From assembly GCA_905236285.1 (NCBI GenBank), contig CAJOPN010000069.1, positions 1 to 36,683 on the forward strand: a stretch of DNA of 36,683 nucleotides, written 5' to 3'. Origin of the DNA: an uncultured Selenomonadaceae bacterium. Lineage in GTDB: Bacteria; Bacillota; Negativicutes; Selenomonadales; Selenomonadaceae. Shown here piece by piece: positions 1 through 7,214 of this stretch (its first letter is position 1; each line of letters starts with the position of its first letter). Below the pieces are notes generated by a model. That model ran no database searches and was not told where the DNA came from. It was given only the letters and a program-made list of their open reading frames with translations. Position numbers and translations under genes: made by a program.

Positions 1-876
1 AACGAAAAAAATATAAAATATCGATGCGATTTTGCGACTTATAATTATATCTTCAGGTTGCAAAATTTTTTTCTGTTCAATATTTTCATCAGGTAATTGA
101 GAAAATGGTCTGAACATGTACATGAATAATAAAAATCCGACGAATAATCTCAAACCGTCATGACCAATCATTTCAGGATGACAAAGAATAATCGCAAGAA
201 ACACTGCAACCATATAAGTTACATCGAATGCAAGTTGAATATTCGGATTAACTTTTTTAATTTCTTTTGGTTTTTCAAAAGGATAATCGTAACTGATGAG
301 CAAGAAAAAAATTATCAGTCCGAAAAAAATTGCAGGATCGACATTAAGAAAAAGAGTCAAAGCATATTCGCCTGAAGCACCGAGATTTATCGATAATCCT
401 TCAAGAAGTCTTAGCATATCCATTTCGTCAGTCGTCATAGCCAAAAATAACGATTGAGTGATGTATGTCAAAATCATTAAGTAAACAAATTTTAAAATTG
501 TACCGATTCTTAGTGTGAAGAGAGAATCTTTTTTGCTTACAAACAAAGAAAAGCCAAGTCGCCAAGGCATATATGCAGAAATAAAAGCCCATAATCCGCA
601 ATTACAAAATAATAAAATACTTTCCCAAAATCCAGAAGCAAATCCTTTCTCATGAAAAAGTTGCGGTACTATAAACCAATCTTCATATTCTTCCAATAAT
701 GCTCCGACCGTGCTTCCGATTGCTGCCGGCAGTCCCCACATTATTCCAAGCATTGGCGGTACTACACTTGTTATGTCTATCAATGAAAAATTCGGTTGCA
801 CAAATAAATTATGTGAATAACTGCACAAGGTGTAAATCAATACGGTCATTAAAAATCTAAAAAATTTTTTATCCAT
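1..876 (-). CDS. Polytopic membrane protein, probable sensor input domain (partial)
   Basis: The minus-strand frame is open from an ATG at 876 to the window edge: 292 codons with no stop, so the C-terminus is missing. It starts one base after the dctP stop and is almost certainly translationally coupled to it. About eight hydrophobic segments are visible (near residues 5-16, 27-48, 73-95, 118-135, 170-190, 213-230, 240-255 and from 280). The second holds a Pro/Gly-rich run, VVPPMLGIMWGLPAAIG, of a kind I associate with membrane sensor or ECF-like domains. It does not look like DctQ (four helices, under 200 residues) or DctM (characteristic N-terminus), although it follows a TRAP receptor. A regulatory output domain (phosphatase, kinase or GGDEF) beyond the edge is a guess; the visible part is all membrane domain. 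Function unknown. Confidence 0.72.
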   Translation of the reverse strand, partial: MDKKFFRFLMTVLIYTLCSYSHNLFVQPNFSLIDITSVVPPMLGIMWGLPAAIGSTVGALLEEYEDWFIVPQLFHEKGFASGFWESILLFCNCGLWAFISAYMPWRLGFSLFVSKKDSLFTLRIGTILKFVYLMILTYITQSLFLAMTTDEMDMLRLLEGLSINLGASGEYALTLFLNVDPAIFFGLIIFFLLISYDYPFEKPKEIKKVNPNIQLAFDVTYMVAVFLAIILCHPEMIGHDGLRLFVGFLLFMYMFRPFSQLPDENIEQKKILQPEDIIISRKIASIFYIFFV

Positions 877-877
877 T

Positions 878-1906
878 TTATTTAATGCCAAATGCTTTAC
901 AAGCTTCCTCACCATATTTTAATTTCATTTTTTCAATAAGCGGTCTTACTCTTTCTTTGAACGGTTCTAATTCTTCATTAGATAATTCTTTAATTAATAC
1001 ACCTTTTTCAGCGAATTGTTTTCTTATACTCCGCTCATTCTTTTCAAGATGATCTCTTCCCCATTCGCAAGCCTCTTTGCTTTTTTCTTTCAATAATTTT
1101 TGCGTTTTTTCTTCCAATCTGTCATATGTCTTTGTATTGATTGCAAATATATATGTTTCATATGCACAATTCCAAATCGTTATATATTTTTCAATTTCAT
1201 TCAATTTATCTGTGCCCGATTGAAATATTCCCATATCGTGCCCGTCTATGTTTCCCTGTCTCAATGCCGTTGACATTTCACTGCGACTCATCGGCATAGG
1301 TTCGACATCAAAACATTCAAAAAATAATCTGTATCCCTCATTGCCGAGTACTCGAATTTTCATTCCATATAAATCTTCGGGATATTCTATCGGATTGCGA
1401 TTGTTTGATATTTGTCTGAATCCGTTGTGAATTGCTCCGAGATATATTAATCCTTGTCCTGCCAAAATTTTTTTATAGAAATCGCCTCCGGTTTCGTCAA
1501 TTATTTTTCTCGCCTGCTTATAATCCGAAAAAGTCCAAGGCAATGTTGCAACCGATATTCTAGAATCCAGCGTCGCCAATGTTCCCGATGTGTATACTGC
1601 CAAATCTACCGAGCCGTTCGCCAGCATTCTTACTCCCTTTGTCGTGTTGCCTCCTGCCAGTTGATCGTTGTCGTATACTTCGATTATTACATTTCCTCCT
1701 GATTCTTTTTTTACCAAATCGGAAAGTTTTTTTGCAACCAATGTATTTATTCCTTTTTCAGTTCCGGATGTCGACATCACCATTCGCACTCTTTTATATT
1801 CAGAATTATTTTGCTGCGGTTCATTAAATTTGTAACACGACGAATTTATTAATGTAAAAATTGAAAGAAACATTACAATCAAAAATTTTTCAAAATTTTT
1901 CATCAT
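878..1906 (-). CDS. dctP: TRAP-type solute-binding lipoprotein, DctP family
   Basis: Periplasmic receptor of the DctP family, which binds small organic acids or related ligands for TRAP transporters. The mature part follows the family layout: an N-terminal alpha/beta lobe, the segment GSVDLAVYTSG, the core ATLPWTFSDYKQA, and the ligand-arginine region YGMKIRVLGNEGY followed by MSRSEMSTALRQGNIDG. The N-terminus has a hydrophobic signal ending LINSSC, a slightly imperfect lipobox, so a lipoprotein is likely. I start at ATG 1906 because AGGCGG lies six bases upstream; an in-frame ATG at 1921 would swallow that ribosome site. The gene follows pyrB by a short gap and precedes a membrane protein by one base. 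No DctQ or DctM gene is present, which is odd for a transporter and suggests a receptor feeding a membrane sensor, or a transporter completed elsewhere. Confidence 0.9.
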   Translation of the reverse strand: MMKNFEKFLIVMFLSIFTLINSSCYKFNEPQQNNSEYKRVRMVMSTSGTEKGINTLVAKKLSDLVKKESGGNVIIEVYDNDQLAGGNTTKGVRMLANGSVDLAVYTSGTLATLDSRISVATLPWTFSDYKQARKIIDETGGDFYKKILAGQGLIYLGAIHNGFRQISNNRNPIEYPEDLYGMKIRVLGNEGYRLFFECFDVEPMPMSRSEMSTALRQGNIDGHDMGIFQSGTDKLNEIEKYITIWNCAYETYIFAINTKTYDRLEEKTQKLLKEKSKEACEWGRDHLEKNERSIRKQFAEKGVLIKELSNEELEPFKERVRPLIEKMKLKYGEEACKAFGIK

Positions 1907-1933
1907 AACGTTCCGCCTCATCTCATTAAAAAA

Positions 1934-2860
1934 TTATTTTTTTCCGATTAATGTCAATGCCAAAATCGCCATTCTGACTGCAACTCCGTTTTGTACTTGT
2001 TCTTTTATCGCCGAATGTTCTCCATAAGTCACCGCCGTTGATATTTCCAAGCCTTTGTTTTGCGGACCAGGATGCAGAATTAATACATCTTCTTTTGCAA
2101 GTTTCAATCTTTCGTCATTGATTCCGAATATTCTCGCGTATTCTCTCGTTGACGGAAATAATCCCGCTTTTTGTCTTTCAAGTTGTATTCTCAAAACATT
2201 TATTACATCTGCACCTTCGATTGCGTCTTCAATTCTTTCAAATACTTTTACGCCTTCGACATTTAAATATCTCGGCAGTAACGTTTTCGGTCCGGCTATA
2301 TTTATTTCGATTCCCATTTTTTTCATGCCGACTATATCCGATCGTGCCACGCGGCTGTGTAAAATATCTCCGACTATTGCAACTTTCAAGCCTTGCAATT
2401 TTCCTTTTGCCTGTTCAATCGTGAACATGTCCAAAAGTGCCTGCGAAGGATGAGCATGTGCGCCATCACCTGCATTTATTATTACCGGCTTGACAATTTT
2501 CGACGCAAAATCTGCCGCTCCTTCGGCTTTGTGTCTCATTACGATTGCATCGACTCCCATTGATTCAATAGTGTAAAGTGTATCGCGTAAACTTTCTCCT
2601 TTTACAACGCTTGACGTGCTTGAATTTATACTCACCACGTCCGCACTTAAATATTTTCCTGCCAATTCAAATGAGGTTCTTGTCCTCGTGCTCGGCTCGA
2701 AAAATAAATTTACTATTGCTTTGCCTCTCAATGTCGGTACTTTTTTTATATCTCGCTTGATTATTTCTTTCATCTCTTTCGCAGTATCCAATATCAAACG
2801 AATTTCTTCGGACGAAAAATTTTCAAGTGCCGTTACACTTCTGCCGCTTAATTCTCCCAT
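1934..2860 (-). CDS. pyrB: Aspartate carbamoyltransferase catalytic chain
   Basis: Transfers the carbamoyl group of carbamoyl phosphate to aspartate, the first committed step of pyrimidine synthesis. The carbamoyl-phosphate site [11 protein letters not shown], the mobile-loop segment [22 protein letters not shown] and the C-terminal [11 protein letters not shown] are all present, and about 308 residues is normal for the catalytic chain. No regulatory chain (pyrI) or other pyr gene is adjacent. I choose ATG 2860: GAGGTG sits six bases before it, whereas the GTG at 2869 is part of that ribosome site. It follows lepB by about a dozen bases and is probably co-transcribed with it. No PyrR-type attenuator is visible upstream, so regulation of this copy is unclear. 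Confidence 0.96.
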   Translation of the reverse strand: MGELSGRSVTALENFSSEEIRLILDTAKEMKEIIKRDIKKVPTLRGKAIVNLFFEPSTRTRTSFELAGKYLSADVVSINSSTSSVVKGESLRDTLYTIESMGVDAIVMRHKAEGAADFASKIVKPVIINAGDGAHAHPSQALLDMFTIEQAKGKLQGLKVAIVGDILHSRVARSDIVGMKKMGIEINIAGPKTLLPRYLNVEGVKVFERIEDAIEGADVINVLRIQLERQKAGLFPSTREYARIFGINDERLKLAKEDVLILHPGPQNKGLEISTAVTYGEHSAIKEQVQNGVAVRMAILALTLIGKK

Positions 2861-2872
2861 ATTTTTCACCTC

Positions 2873-3394
2873 TTACGGTAATGTTTGCATTTTATCAATC
2901 GGCCAAAATACTACGACTGCTTTGCCTTTTATCAATTCAAGCGGAACAAATCCCACATCTGCAAATCGGCTGTCATCTGAATTATTGCGATTGTCTCCCA
3001 TTACAAAAATTGTTCCGTCGGGAATTGTTACTTTCGGATATTCCGTTCGCGTTTTTTCCAAAATATAATCTTCATTAAGCATTTGATCATTGACATATAC
3101 GCGACCTTCTTTTATTTCTATCGTGTCGCCTGCAGTCGCTATCACTCTTTTTATAAAATCACGGCTTGGATCTCTCGGATAACGGAATATTAAAACTTCA
3201 CCTTTCGCCGGATCTCTCAAGTGATAAATAAATTTATTGACAACCAATCTTTCTTCATGTTCGAGCGTCGGTCTCATTGACGGACCGTCTACAATGTACA
3301 ATTCAACTATAAAGGTGCGAATCAACATTGCCATCACTACTGCCACTATTATCGACACTACCCAATCTTTCGCATCTTCGCCCAATGAACTCAT
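2873..3394 (-). CDS. lepB: Signal peptidase I
   Basis: Membrane-anchored serine protease that removes signal peptides from exported proteins. One N-terminal membrane segment (about residues 11-31) is followed by the S26 motifs: nucleophile Ser39 in DGPSMRPTL, general-base Lys82 in RDFIKRVIA, and the C-terminal box MGDNRNNSDDSR. At 173 residues it has the usual size of the single-helix Firmicutes type. The ATG at 3394 has GAGGAG about eleven bases upstream. rplS followed by lepB is a common Firmicutes order, but here pyrB follows instead of rbgA/rnhB. The 137-bp gap before it holds an unusual heptamer-periodic repeat rather than an obvious promoter, so transcription from the rplS promoter is likely. 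Confidence 0.96.
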   Translation of the reverse strand: MSSLGEDAKDWVVSIIVAVVMAMLIRTFIVELYIVDGPSMRPTLEHEERLVVNKFIYHLRDPAKGEVLIFRYPRDPSRDFIKRVIATAGDTIEIKEGRVYVNDQMLNEDYILEKTRTEYPKVTIPDGTIFVMGDNRNNSDDSRFADVGFVPLELIKGKAVVVFWPIDKMQTLP

Positions 3395-3418
3395 CTTTAA
3401 AAAAACTCCTCTATATAA

Positions 3419-3531
3419 AATTAAGAATTAAGAACGCAAAATTAAAAATTAAAACGCATATCCTGCATTTTGCATTCTACATTCTGCATTAACTTAATTC
3501 CTAATTATAAATTACGAATTTCAAATTAACC
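3419..3531. repeat. Heptamer-periodic AT-rich island between rplS and lepB
   Basis: Almost the whole intergenic region reads as consecutive 7-base words in three blocks. Plus strand, block 1 (3419-3460): AATTAAG, AATTAAG, AACGCAA, AATTAAA, AATTAAA, ACGCATA. Block 2 (3462-3489): CCTGCAT, TTTGCAT, TCTACAT, TCTGCAT. Block 3 (3497-3531): ATTCCTA, ATTATAA, ATTACGA, ATTTCAA, ATTAACC. Blocks 2 and 3 are in one unbroken 7-base phase through the connecting word TAACTTA; block 1 differs by a one-base slip. There is no open frame and no spacer structure. It resembles short tandemly repeated heptamers seen in some bacterial intergenic regions; function unknown. Confidence 0.8.
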
Positions 3532-3876
3532 TCAGTTTTTCTTTTCTTTAATACGTGCGGCTTTACCTGTGAGTTTACGCAAATAGTAAAGTTTTGCGCG
3601 ACGAACTGCACCGCGTCGAACAACTTCAATTTTATCTACTCTCGGTGAATGAATCGGAAACATTCTTTCAACTCCGACACCGTACGAAATGCGGCGAACC
3701 GTGAACATTTCTCTGACTCCTGCGCCTTGTCTTCCGATTACAACGCCTTCAAAAATCTGAATACGTTCTCTTGTACCTTCAACAATTTTTGCGTGAACTT
3801 TTACCGTGTCGCCTGGACCGAATTTCGGTATATCATCGCGCATTTGTTCTTTTTCCAATGTTTCAATAATATTCAT
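3532..3876 (-). CDS. rplS: 50S ribosomal protein L19
   Basis: Ribosomal protein at the 30S-50S interface of the large subunit. The 114-residue product carries the family core: [45 protein letters not shown] and the basic tail [15 protein letters not shown]. Length and start match the family. GAGGAG and AAGGA lie upstream of the ATG. It has its own consensus promoter and a 90-base leader with a possible hairpin, which fits the autoregulated L19 leaders known in Firmicutes. The neighbouring trmD/rimM genes that often precede rplS are absent; an AICAR formyltransferase gene lies upstream instead. Confidence 0.97.
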   Translation of the reverse strand: MNIIETLEKEQMRDDIPKFGPGDTVKVHAKIVEGTRERIQIFEGVVIGRQGAGVREMFTVRRISYGVGVERMFPIHSPRVDKIEVVRRGAVRRAKLYYLRKLTGKAARIKEKKN

Positions 3877-3901
3877 TTCCTTAAAAAAACTCCTCTCTTG
3901 T

Positions 3902-3955
3902 GACGTTCATGGAAACATTTTTTTTGAAAAAATTTTGTCTCTCAGCGGAACGTTC
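3902..3955 (-). promoter_or_regulatory. Possible structured leader of rplS
   Basis: In the 5' leader RNA an ACGUUC segment (within the palindrome at 3948-3955) can pair with GAACGU (3903-3908), enclosing about 39 bases whose A and U runs can also pair. Firmicutes rplS genes are known to carry an autoregulatory L19 leader (Rfam family L19_leader). Position and size fit, but I could not align it to that model; the pairing is short and could be fortuitous. Confidence 0.35.
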
Positions 3956-3968
3956 AATTAACTTAAAC

Positions 3969-3998
3969 AGTTTATCACAAAATATATTTTTCTGTCAA
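3969..3998 (-). promoter_or_regulatory. Promoter of rplS
   Basis: Minus strand: TTGACA (3993-3998), 18-base spacer, TAAACT (3969-3974) preceded by TGA, giving an extended -10. It lies immediately beyond the stop of the upstream gene and about 90 bases before the rplS start. The -35 is perfect consensus. Confidence 0.75.
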
Positions 3999-4003
3999 TA
4001 GTT

Positions 4004-5173
4004 TTAATGATGAAACAATCGAATATGAGTCATTGCCATTGCAATTTCATATTTGTCACACGTTTCAATCACGTTGTCGTCACGAATTGATCCGCCGCTC
4101 TGTGCAACATATTTAACGCCTGATTTGTGAGCTCGTTCGATATTGTCGCCGAACGGGAAAAATGCATCGCTGCCGAGTGCAACATTTTCAAGTTTTGAAA
4201 TCCATTCGCGTTTCTCTTCATCGGAAAATTTTTCAGGCTTGACTTTAAAAATTCTTTTCCAATTATCTCCGCTCAACAGATCATCACTTTCATTGCCGAC
4301 ATAAACATCAATGGCATTATCGCGATCGGGACGTTTGATATTGTCGACGAATTGTAAATTTAAAACTTTCGGACTTTGACGCAAATACCATGTATCGGCT
4401 TTACTTCCTGCAAGTCTCGTGCAATGTACTCGTGATTGCTGACCTGCTCCGATTCCGATTGCCTGACCGTCTTTTACATAACAGACCGAATTTGACTGAG
4501 TATATTTCAAAGTTATCAGCGCGATTAATAAATCTCTTTTCGCCGATTCAGTAAAATTTTTATTGACTGTCGGAATATCTTTTAAAAGGTCTTCAGTAAT
4601 TTTTATGTCATTGCGTAATTGCTCGAATGTCACGCCGTAAACTTCTTTTTTTTCAAATTTCGGCGGTTGATAATTCGGATTCATTTTTAAAATTAAATAA
4701 TTTCCTTTGCGTTTCGATTTTAAAATTTCAAGTGCCTCTTCAGAATATGACGGTGCAATAATTCCGTCACTTACTTCATACTTGAGATAATTTGCAGTTG
4801 CCGCATCACATTCATCACTCAATGCCGCAAAATCTCCGTAGGAACTCATTCTGTCCGCTCCGCGTGCTCTTATATATGCGTTTGCAACAGGCGACAAATT
4901 TTTTTCATTGACGAAATAAATTTTTTTCAATGTTTCGTCAAGCGGTAAACCTATCGCTGCACCTGCAGGACTGACATGTTTGAATGATGCCGCCGATTCA
5001 ATTCCCGTTGCCTCTTTCATTTCCTTCACCAACTGCCAGGAATTCATCGCGTCAAGCAAATTTATATAACCGGGTCTTCCGTTTAGAACTTCAAACGGCA
5101 AATTTTCTTCAGTAAAAACTTTTGCGGGTTTTTGATTCGGATTGCAACCGTATTTCAATTCAATTTCTTTCAA
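4004..5173 (-). CDS. purH: Stand-alone AICAR formyltransferase (PurH C-terminal domain homologue)
   Basis: Transfers the formyl group of 10-formyl-THF to AICAR, the penultimate step of IMP synthesis. The protein begins directly at the transformylase domain (KYGCNPNQKPA) and carries FKHVSPAGAA with the Lys-His pair of the active site, SNSVCYVKDGQAIGIGAGQ, and DAFFPFGDNIERA. At about 390 residues against about 510-530 for bifunctional PurH, it lacks the N-terminal IMP cyclohydrolase (MGS-like) domain, which must be encoded separately. Start: the TTG at 5173 has AGAGAGTG six bases upstream and gives the N-terminus MKEIELKYG; the GTG at 5182 would lie within that ribosome site and is the alternative. 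It has its own consensus promoter and is divergent from the secretin gene. The symbol is used in the domain sense only. Confidence 0.9.
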   Translation of the reverse strand: MKEIELKYGCNPNQKPAKVFTEENLPFEVLNGRPGYINLLDAMNSWQLVKEMKEATGIESAASFKHVSPAGAAIGLPLDETLKKIYFVNEKNLSPVANAYIRARGADRMSSYGDFAALSDECDAATANYLKYEVSDGIIAPSYSEEALEILKSKRKGNYLILKMNPNYQPPKFEKKEVYGVTFEQLRNDIKITEDLLKDIPTVNKNFTESAKRDLLIALITLKYTQSNSVCYVKDGQAIGIGAGQQSRVHCTRLAGSKADTWYLRQSPKVLNLQFVDNIKRPDRDNAIDVYVGNESDDLLSGDNWKRIFKVKPEKFSDEEKREWISKLENVALGSDAFFPFGDNIERAHKSGVKYVAQSGGSIRDDNVIETCDKYEIAMAMTHIRLFHH

Positions 5174-5209
5174 AATTATCACTCTCTTAAAAAAAATTTT
5201 TTTCGCTCA

Positions 5210-5238
5210 ATTATATATTGCAAATAATTTTAAGTCAA
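5210..5238 (-). promoter_or_regulatory. Promoter of the AICAR formyltransferase gene
   Basis: Minus strand: TTGACT (5233-5238), 17-base spacer, TATAAT (5210-5215). Near-perfect sigma-70/sigma-A promoter with a leader of roughly 30 bases. It lies in the 150-bp divergent intergenic region shared with the secretin promoter. No PurR-like box was recognised. Confidence 0.8.
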
Positions 5239-5261
5239 CAAAATAAAATTTTAAAAAGATA

Positions 5262-5289
5262 TTTACAAATAAAATTGAAATGATATAAT
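5262..5289 (+). promoter_or_regulatory. Promoter of the secretin gene
   Basis: TTTACA (5262-5267), 16-base spacer, TATAAT (5284-5289) preceded by TGA (extended -10). A strong ribosome site, GAGGAGG (5316-5322), follows ten bases before the ATG at 5333. Confidence 0.75.
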
Positions 5290-5332
5290 GAAATTAAAAT
5301 GAATTTATTTTAATTGAGGAGGCGATAAATAA

Positions 5333-6691
5333 ATGAAATTTCGTAAATTAAAAACTTTGATACTCGGCTCATTTTTTATGATGATGTCTCACGTTAATGC
5401 CGCAGAAATGCTCACGATTAATATTAACGCCTCACATTATCTTCATATCGGAAAACCAATCGTAAGAATAGCAACGGGATCACCTGAAATAATAAGCGTC
5501 GTACAAATTGGAAATACAAATGATGAAGTTTTGATTGTTGCAAAAAATCCCGGTGCAACTTCAATGCTTGTTTGGACTGCTGACGGAAAAATGAAAGAAT
5601 ATATTGTAAATGTATCTCCCGAAGACAAAGGAGTTGCTTACATAATCGAACAGGCAATCAATTTGCCGAATGTGCACGTCAAAAAAGTTGATGAAAGAAT
5701 TTTATTGAGCGGCTCGGTTAAAAATCAGTATGAAAGAGAATACGCAATAAAAATTGCACAATTATATGTCGGCGGAGAAGATGTAAACAGTATAAGTAAT
5801 TCGAGGTTGGTCGGAGCAAACAGAACGGAAACTGGAGAAAATATCAGCAACGAAATACAGGAATTTGAAAGCAACGGCGGCGAAGGAAATATAATTGATA
5901 TGTTACAGCTTGAATCGCCGACACAAATTCAATTCGAGGCTCAAATTGTCGAAATAAACGAAGCCGATTCAAAAAATTTCGGTCTTGAACATTCAGGCTC
6001 ATATGCTCACAGCGAAACCGGAGGAAATTCTCACAGCGGCGGACCTTCATTTAAAAATAATCCTTACAAATGGTTTTTCACTCATCGCGATCCGATTGAT
6101 TTCACTCTTCACGCGCTTGTAAATGACGGCAAGGCAAAAATTTTGTCTCGTCCGTACATAACGACAATGAGCGGAGAGGCAGCGAGTATTCATATCGGCG
6201 GACAAGTTCCGGTTCAAGTTGTTGATGACGGAAGTGTCGGAATTCAATATAAAGATTACGGAATTATTTTACATATCACGCCGACAGTTGACGCGAAAAA
6301 TCGAATTACTTCAAGCATAACGGCTATAGTCAGCAGTATTGATTCGAGTTATTCAACTTCAAACGGAATTGCAATAAATACTCGTGAGGCGACTACGGTT
6401 GTAAGTCTTGAATCGGGTATGACAATGGTTATCGGCGGACTGATGAACTCTGAAGATTCAAAATCTGTTTCAAAAATTCCTTTGCTCGGAAATATTCCAA
6501 TTATCGGCGAATTTTTTAAACATACTCAAAAATCAAAACAGAAACGCGAATTGATAATTTTAATTACGCCCACTCTTGTTACTCAGGATTCTCCCGGAAG
6601 AATGTCTGACAACATGCAAAATTGGTATAATCAAGGTCGTCAATCGAAATTAAATTTAAATGATGTCGATGTCAATGAAGGACCTAATTAA
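5333..6691 (+). CDS. Orphan CpaC/RcpA-like secretin (type II/III secretion family)
   Basis: Outer-membrane secretin-type protein. A signal peptide (residues 1-23, cleavage near VNA|AEM) is followed by a CpaC-type N-terminal beta domain (about 27-95, including PGATSMLVWTADG), a BON-like segment (about 98-150) and the secretin beta domain (about 250-425) with the family signature VIGGLMNSEDSKSVSKIPLLG and IPIIGEFF. At 452 residues it is normal for tight-adherence (Tad) secretins. Normal neighbours of such a secretin (cpaB, cpaF, tadBC, pilin) are absent; flanking genes are on the other strand and unrelated. It has its own promoter and a very strong ribosome site. The residues between about 160 and 190 and the His/Gly/Ser-rich stretch near 225-240 look like flexible linkers. 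The presence of a secretin supports a diderm cell. Confidence 0.9.
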   Translation: MKFRKLKTLILGSFFMMMSHVNAAEMLTININASHYLHIGKPIVRIATGSPEIISVVQIGNTNDEVLIVAKNPGATSMLVWTADGKMKEYIVNVSPEDKGVAYIIEQAINLPNVHVKKVDERILLSGSVKNQYEREYAIKIAQLYVGGEDVNSISNSRLVGANRTETGENISNEIQEFESNGGEGNIIDMLQLESPTQIQFEAQIVEINEADSKNFGLEHSGSYAHSETGGNSHSGGPSFKNNPYKWFFTHRDPIDFTLHALVNDGKAKILSRPYITTMSGEAASIHIGGQVPVQVVDDGSVGIQYKDYGIILHITPTVDAKNRITSSITAIVSSIDSSYSTSNGIAINTREATTVVSLESGMTMVIGGLMNSEDSKSVSKIPLLGNIPIIGEFFKHTQKSKQKRELIILITPTLVTQDSPGRMSDNMQNWYNQGRQSKLNLNDVDVNEGPN

Positions 6692-7194
6692 TTTTTCTTG
6701 ACTCTCTGGTAAGCATAATCATATAAATTTTCGCCTATACTCTTGCCCGGTATGGGTTTATTTTTTTCGTCAAATTTCACATTTATTTTTAATTCTGGAA
6801 TTTCATTTTCATTAACATCAAAAAATTTGCAATCGGCGGCCGTAACAAATTTAATTCCGTCCAAATCTCTGAAATACATTACATCAATTTCGTGATCTAC
6901 CTTTGCAAAAATATTTTCATCGACATTATAAGATTTTATAAATTCATTGCGTCCCTTTTCGCTGTAAATTTTATAAAATGTCGCATGAAACAATAACTCA
7001 TCGTCAGTTTCACCGTCATTTACTATTGACTGCGGATCTATATAATATGAATTTCCCGTTTGATCGAATGAAATATGTTTCCAGCCTTCCATTATTTTCG
7101 GCTCAGGTTTTGATCCTTGCGTGAAATGAGTTATCAGCATTGCCAATGCCGCAACGAAAATTAAAACTCCAATCGGAAAAATATATTTTTTCAT
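6688..7194 (-). CDS. Small membrane-anchored exported protein, unknown function
   Basis: A 168-residue protein with an N-terminal hydrophobic helix (about residues 4-24) and a soluble domain outside the membrane. The domain starts with GWKHISFDQTGNSYYIDP, a W...YYID pattern reminiscent of surface-adhesin protein E-like domains; this is a resemblance, not an identification. No catalytic motif is seen. It is the last gene of the L,D-transpeptidase/polA/polC operon, 20 bases after polC, with GGGAG some 14 bases upstream of the ATG. Its stop codon overlaps that of the convergent secretin gene in a shared TTAA. Confidence 0.75.
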   Translation of the reverse strand: MKKYIFPIGVLIFVAALAMLITHFTQGSKPEPKIMEGWKHISFDQTGNSYYIDPQSIVNDGETDDELLFHATFYKIYSEKGRNEFIKSYNVDENIFAKVDHEIDVMYFRDLDGIKFVTAADCKFFDVNENEIPELKINVKFDEKNKPIPGKSIGENLYDYAYQRVKKN

Positions 7195-7214
7195 TTTTTA
7201 AAAACAAACTCCCA

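Noticed and set aside
2055..2453. A 132-codon plus-strand frame opposite pyrB, and many similar frames opposite other genes
   Set aside because: They lie entirely antisense to strongly supported genes, have no ribosome site, and give Ser/Phe/Leu-rich sequences typical of reverse frames.
878..3394. A pyrimidine-responsive attenuator before pyrB
   Set aside because: pyrB follows lepB by only a dozen bases and no antiterminator/terminator pair is present.
3419..3531. CRISPR-like array
   Set aside because: Repeat units are only 7 bases and contiguous, with no unique spacers and no cas genes nearby.
5333..6691. The secretin as the outer-membrane channel of the type I secretion operon
   Set aside because: HlyD-type adaptors dock to TolC-like channels; the secretin is unrelated, distant and on the other strand with its own promoter.
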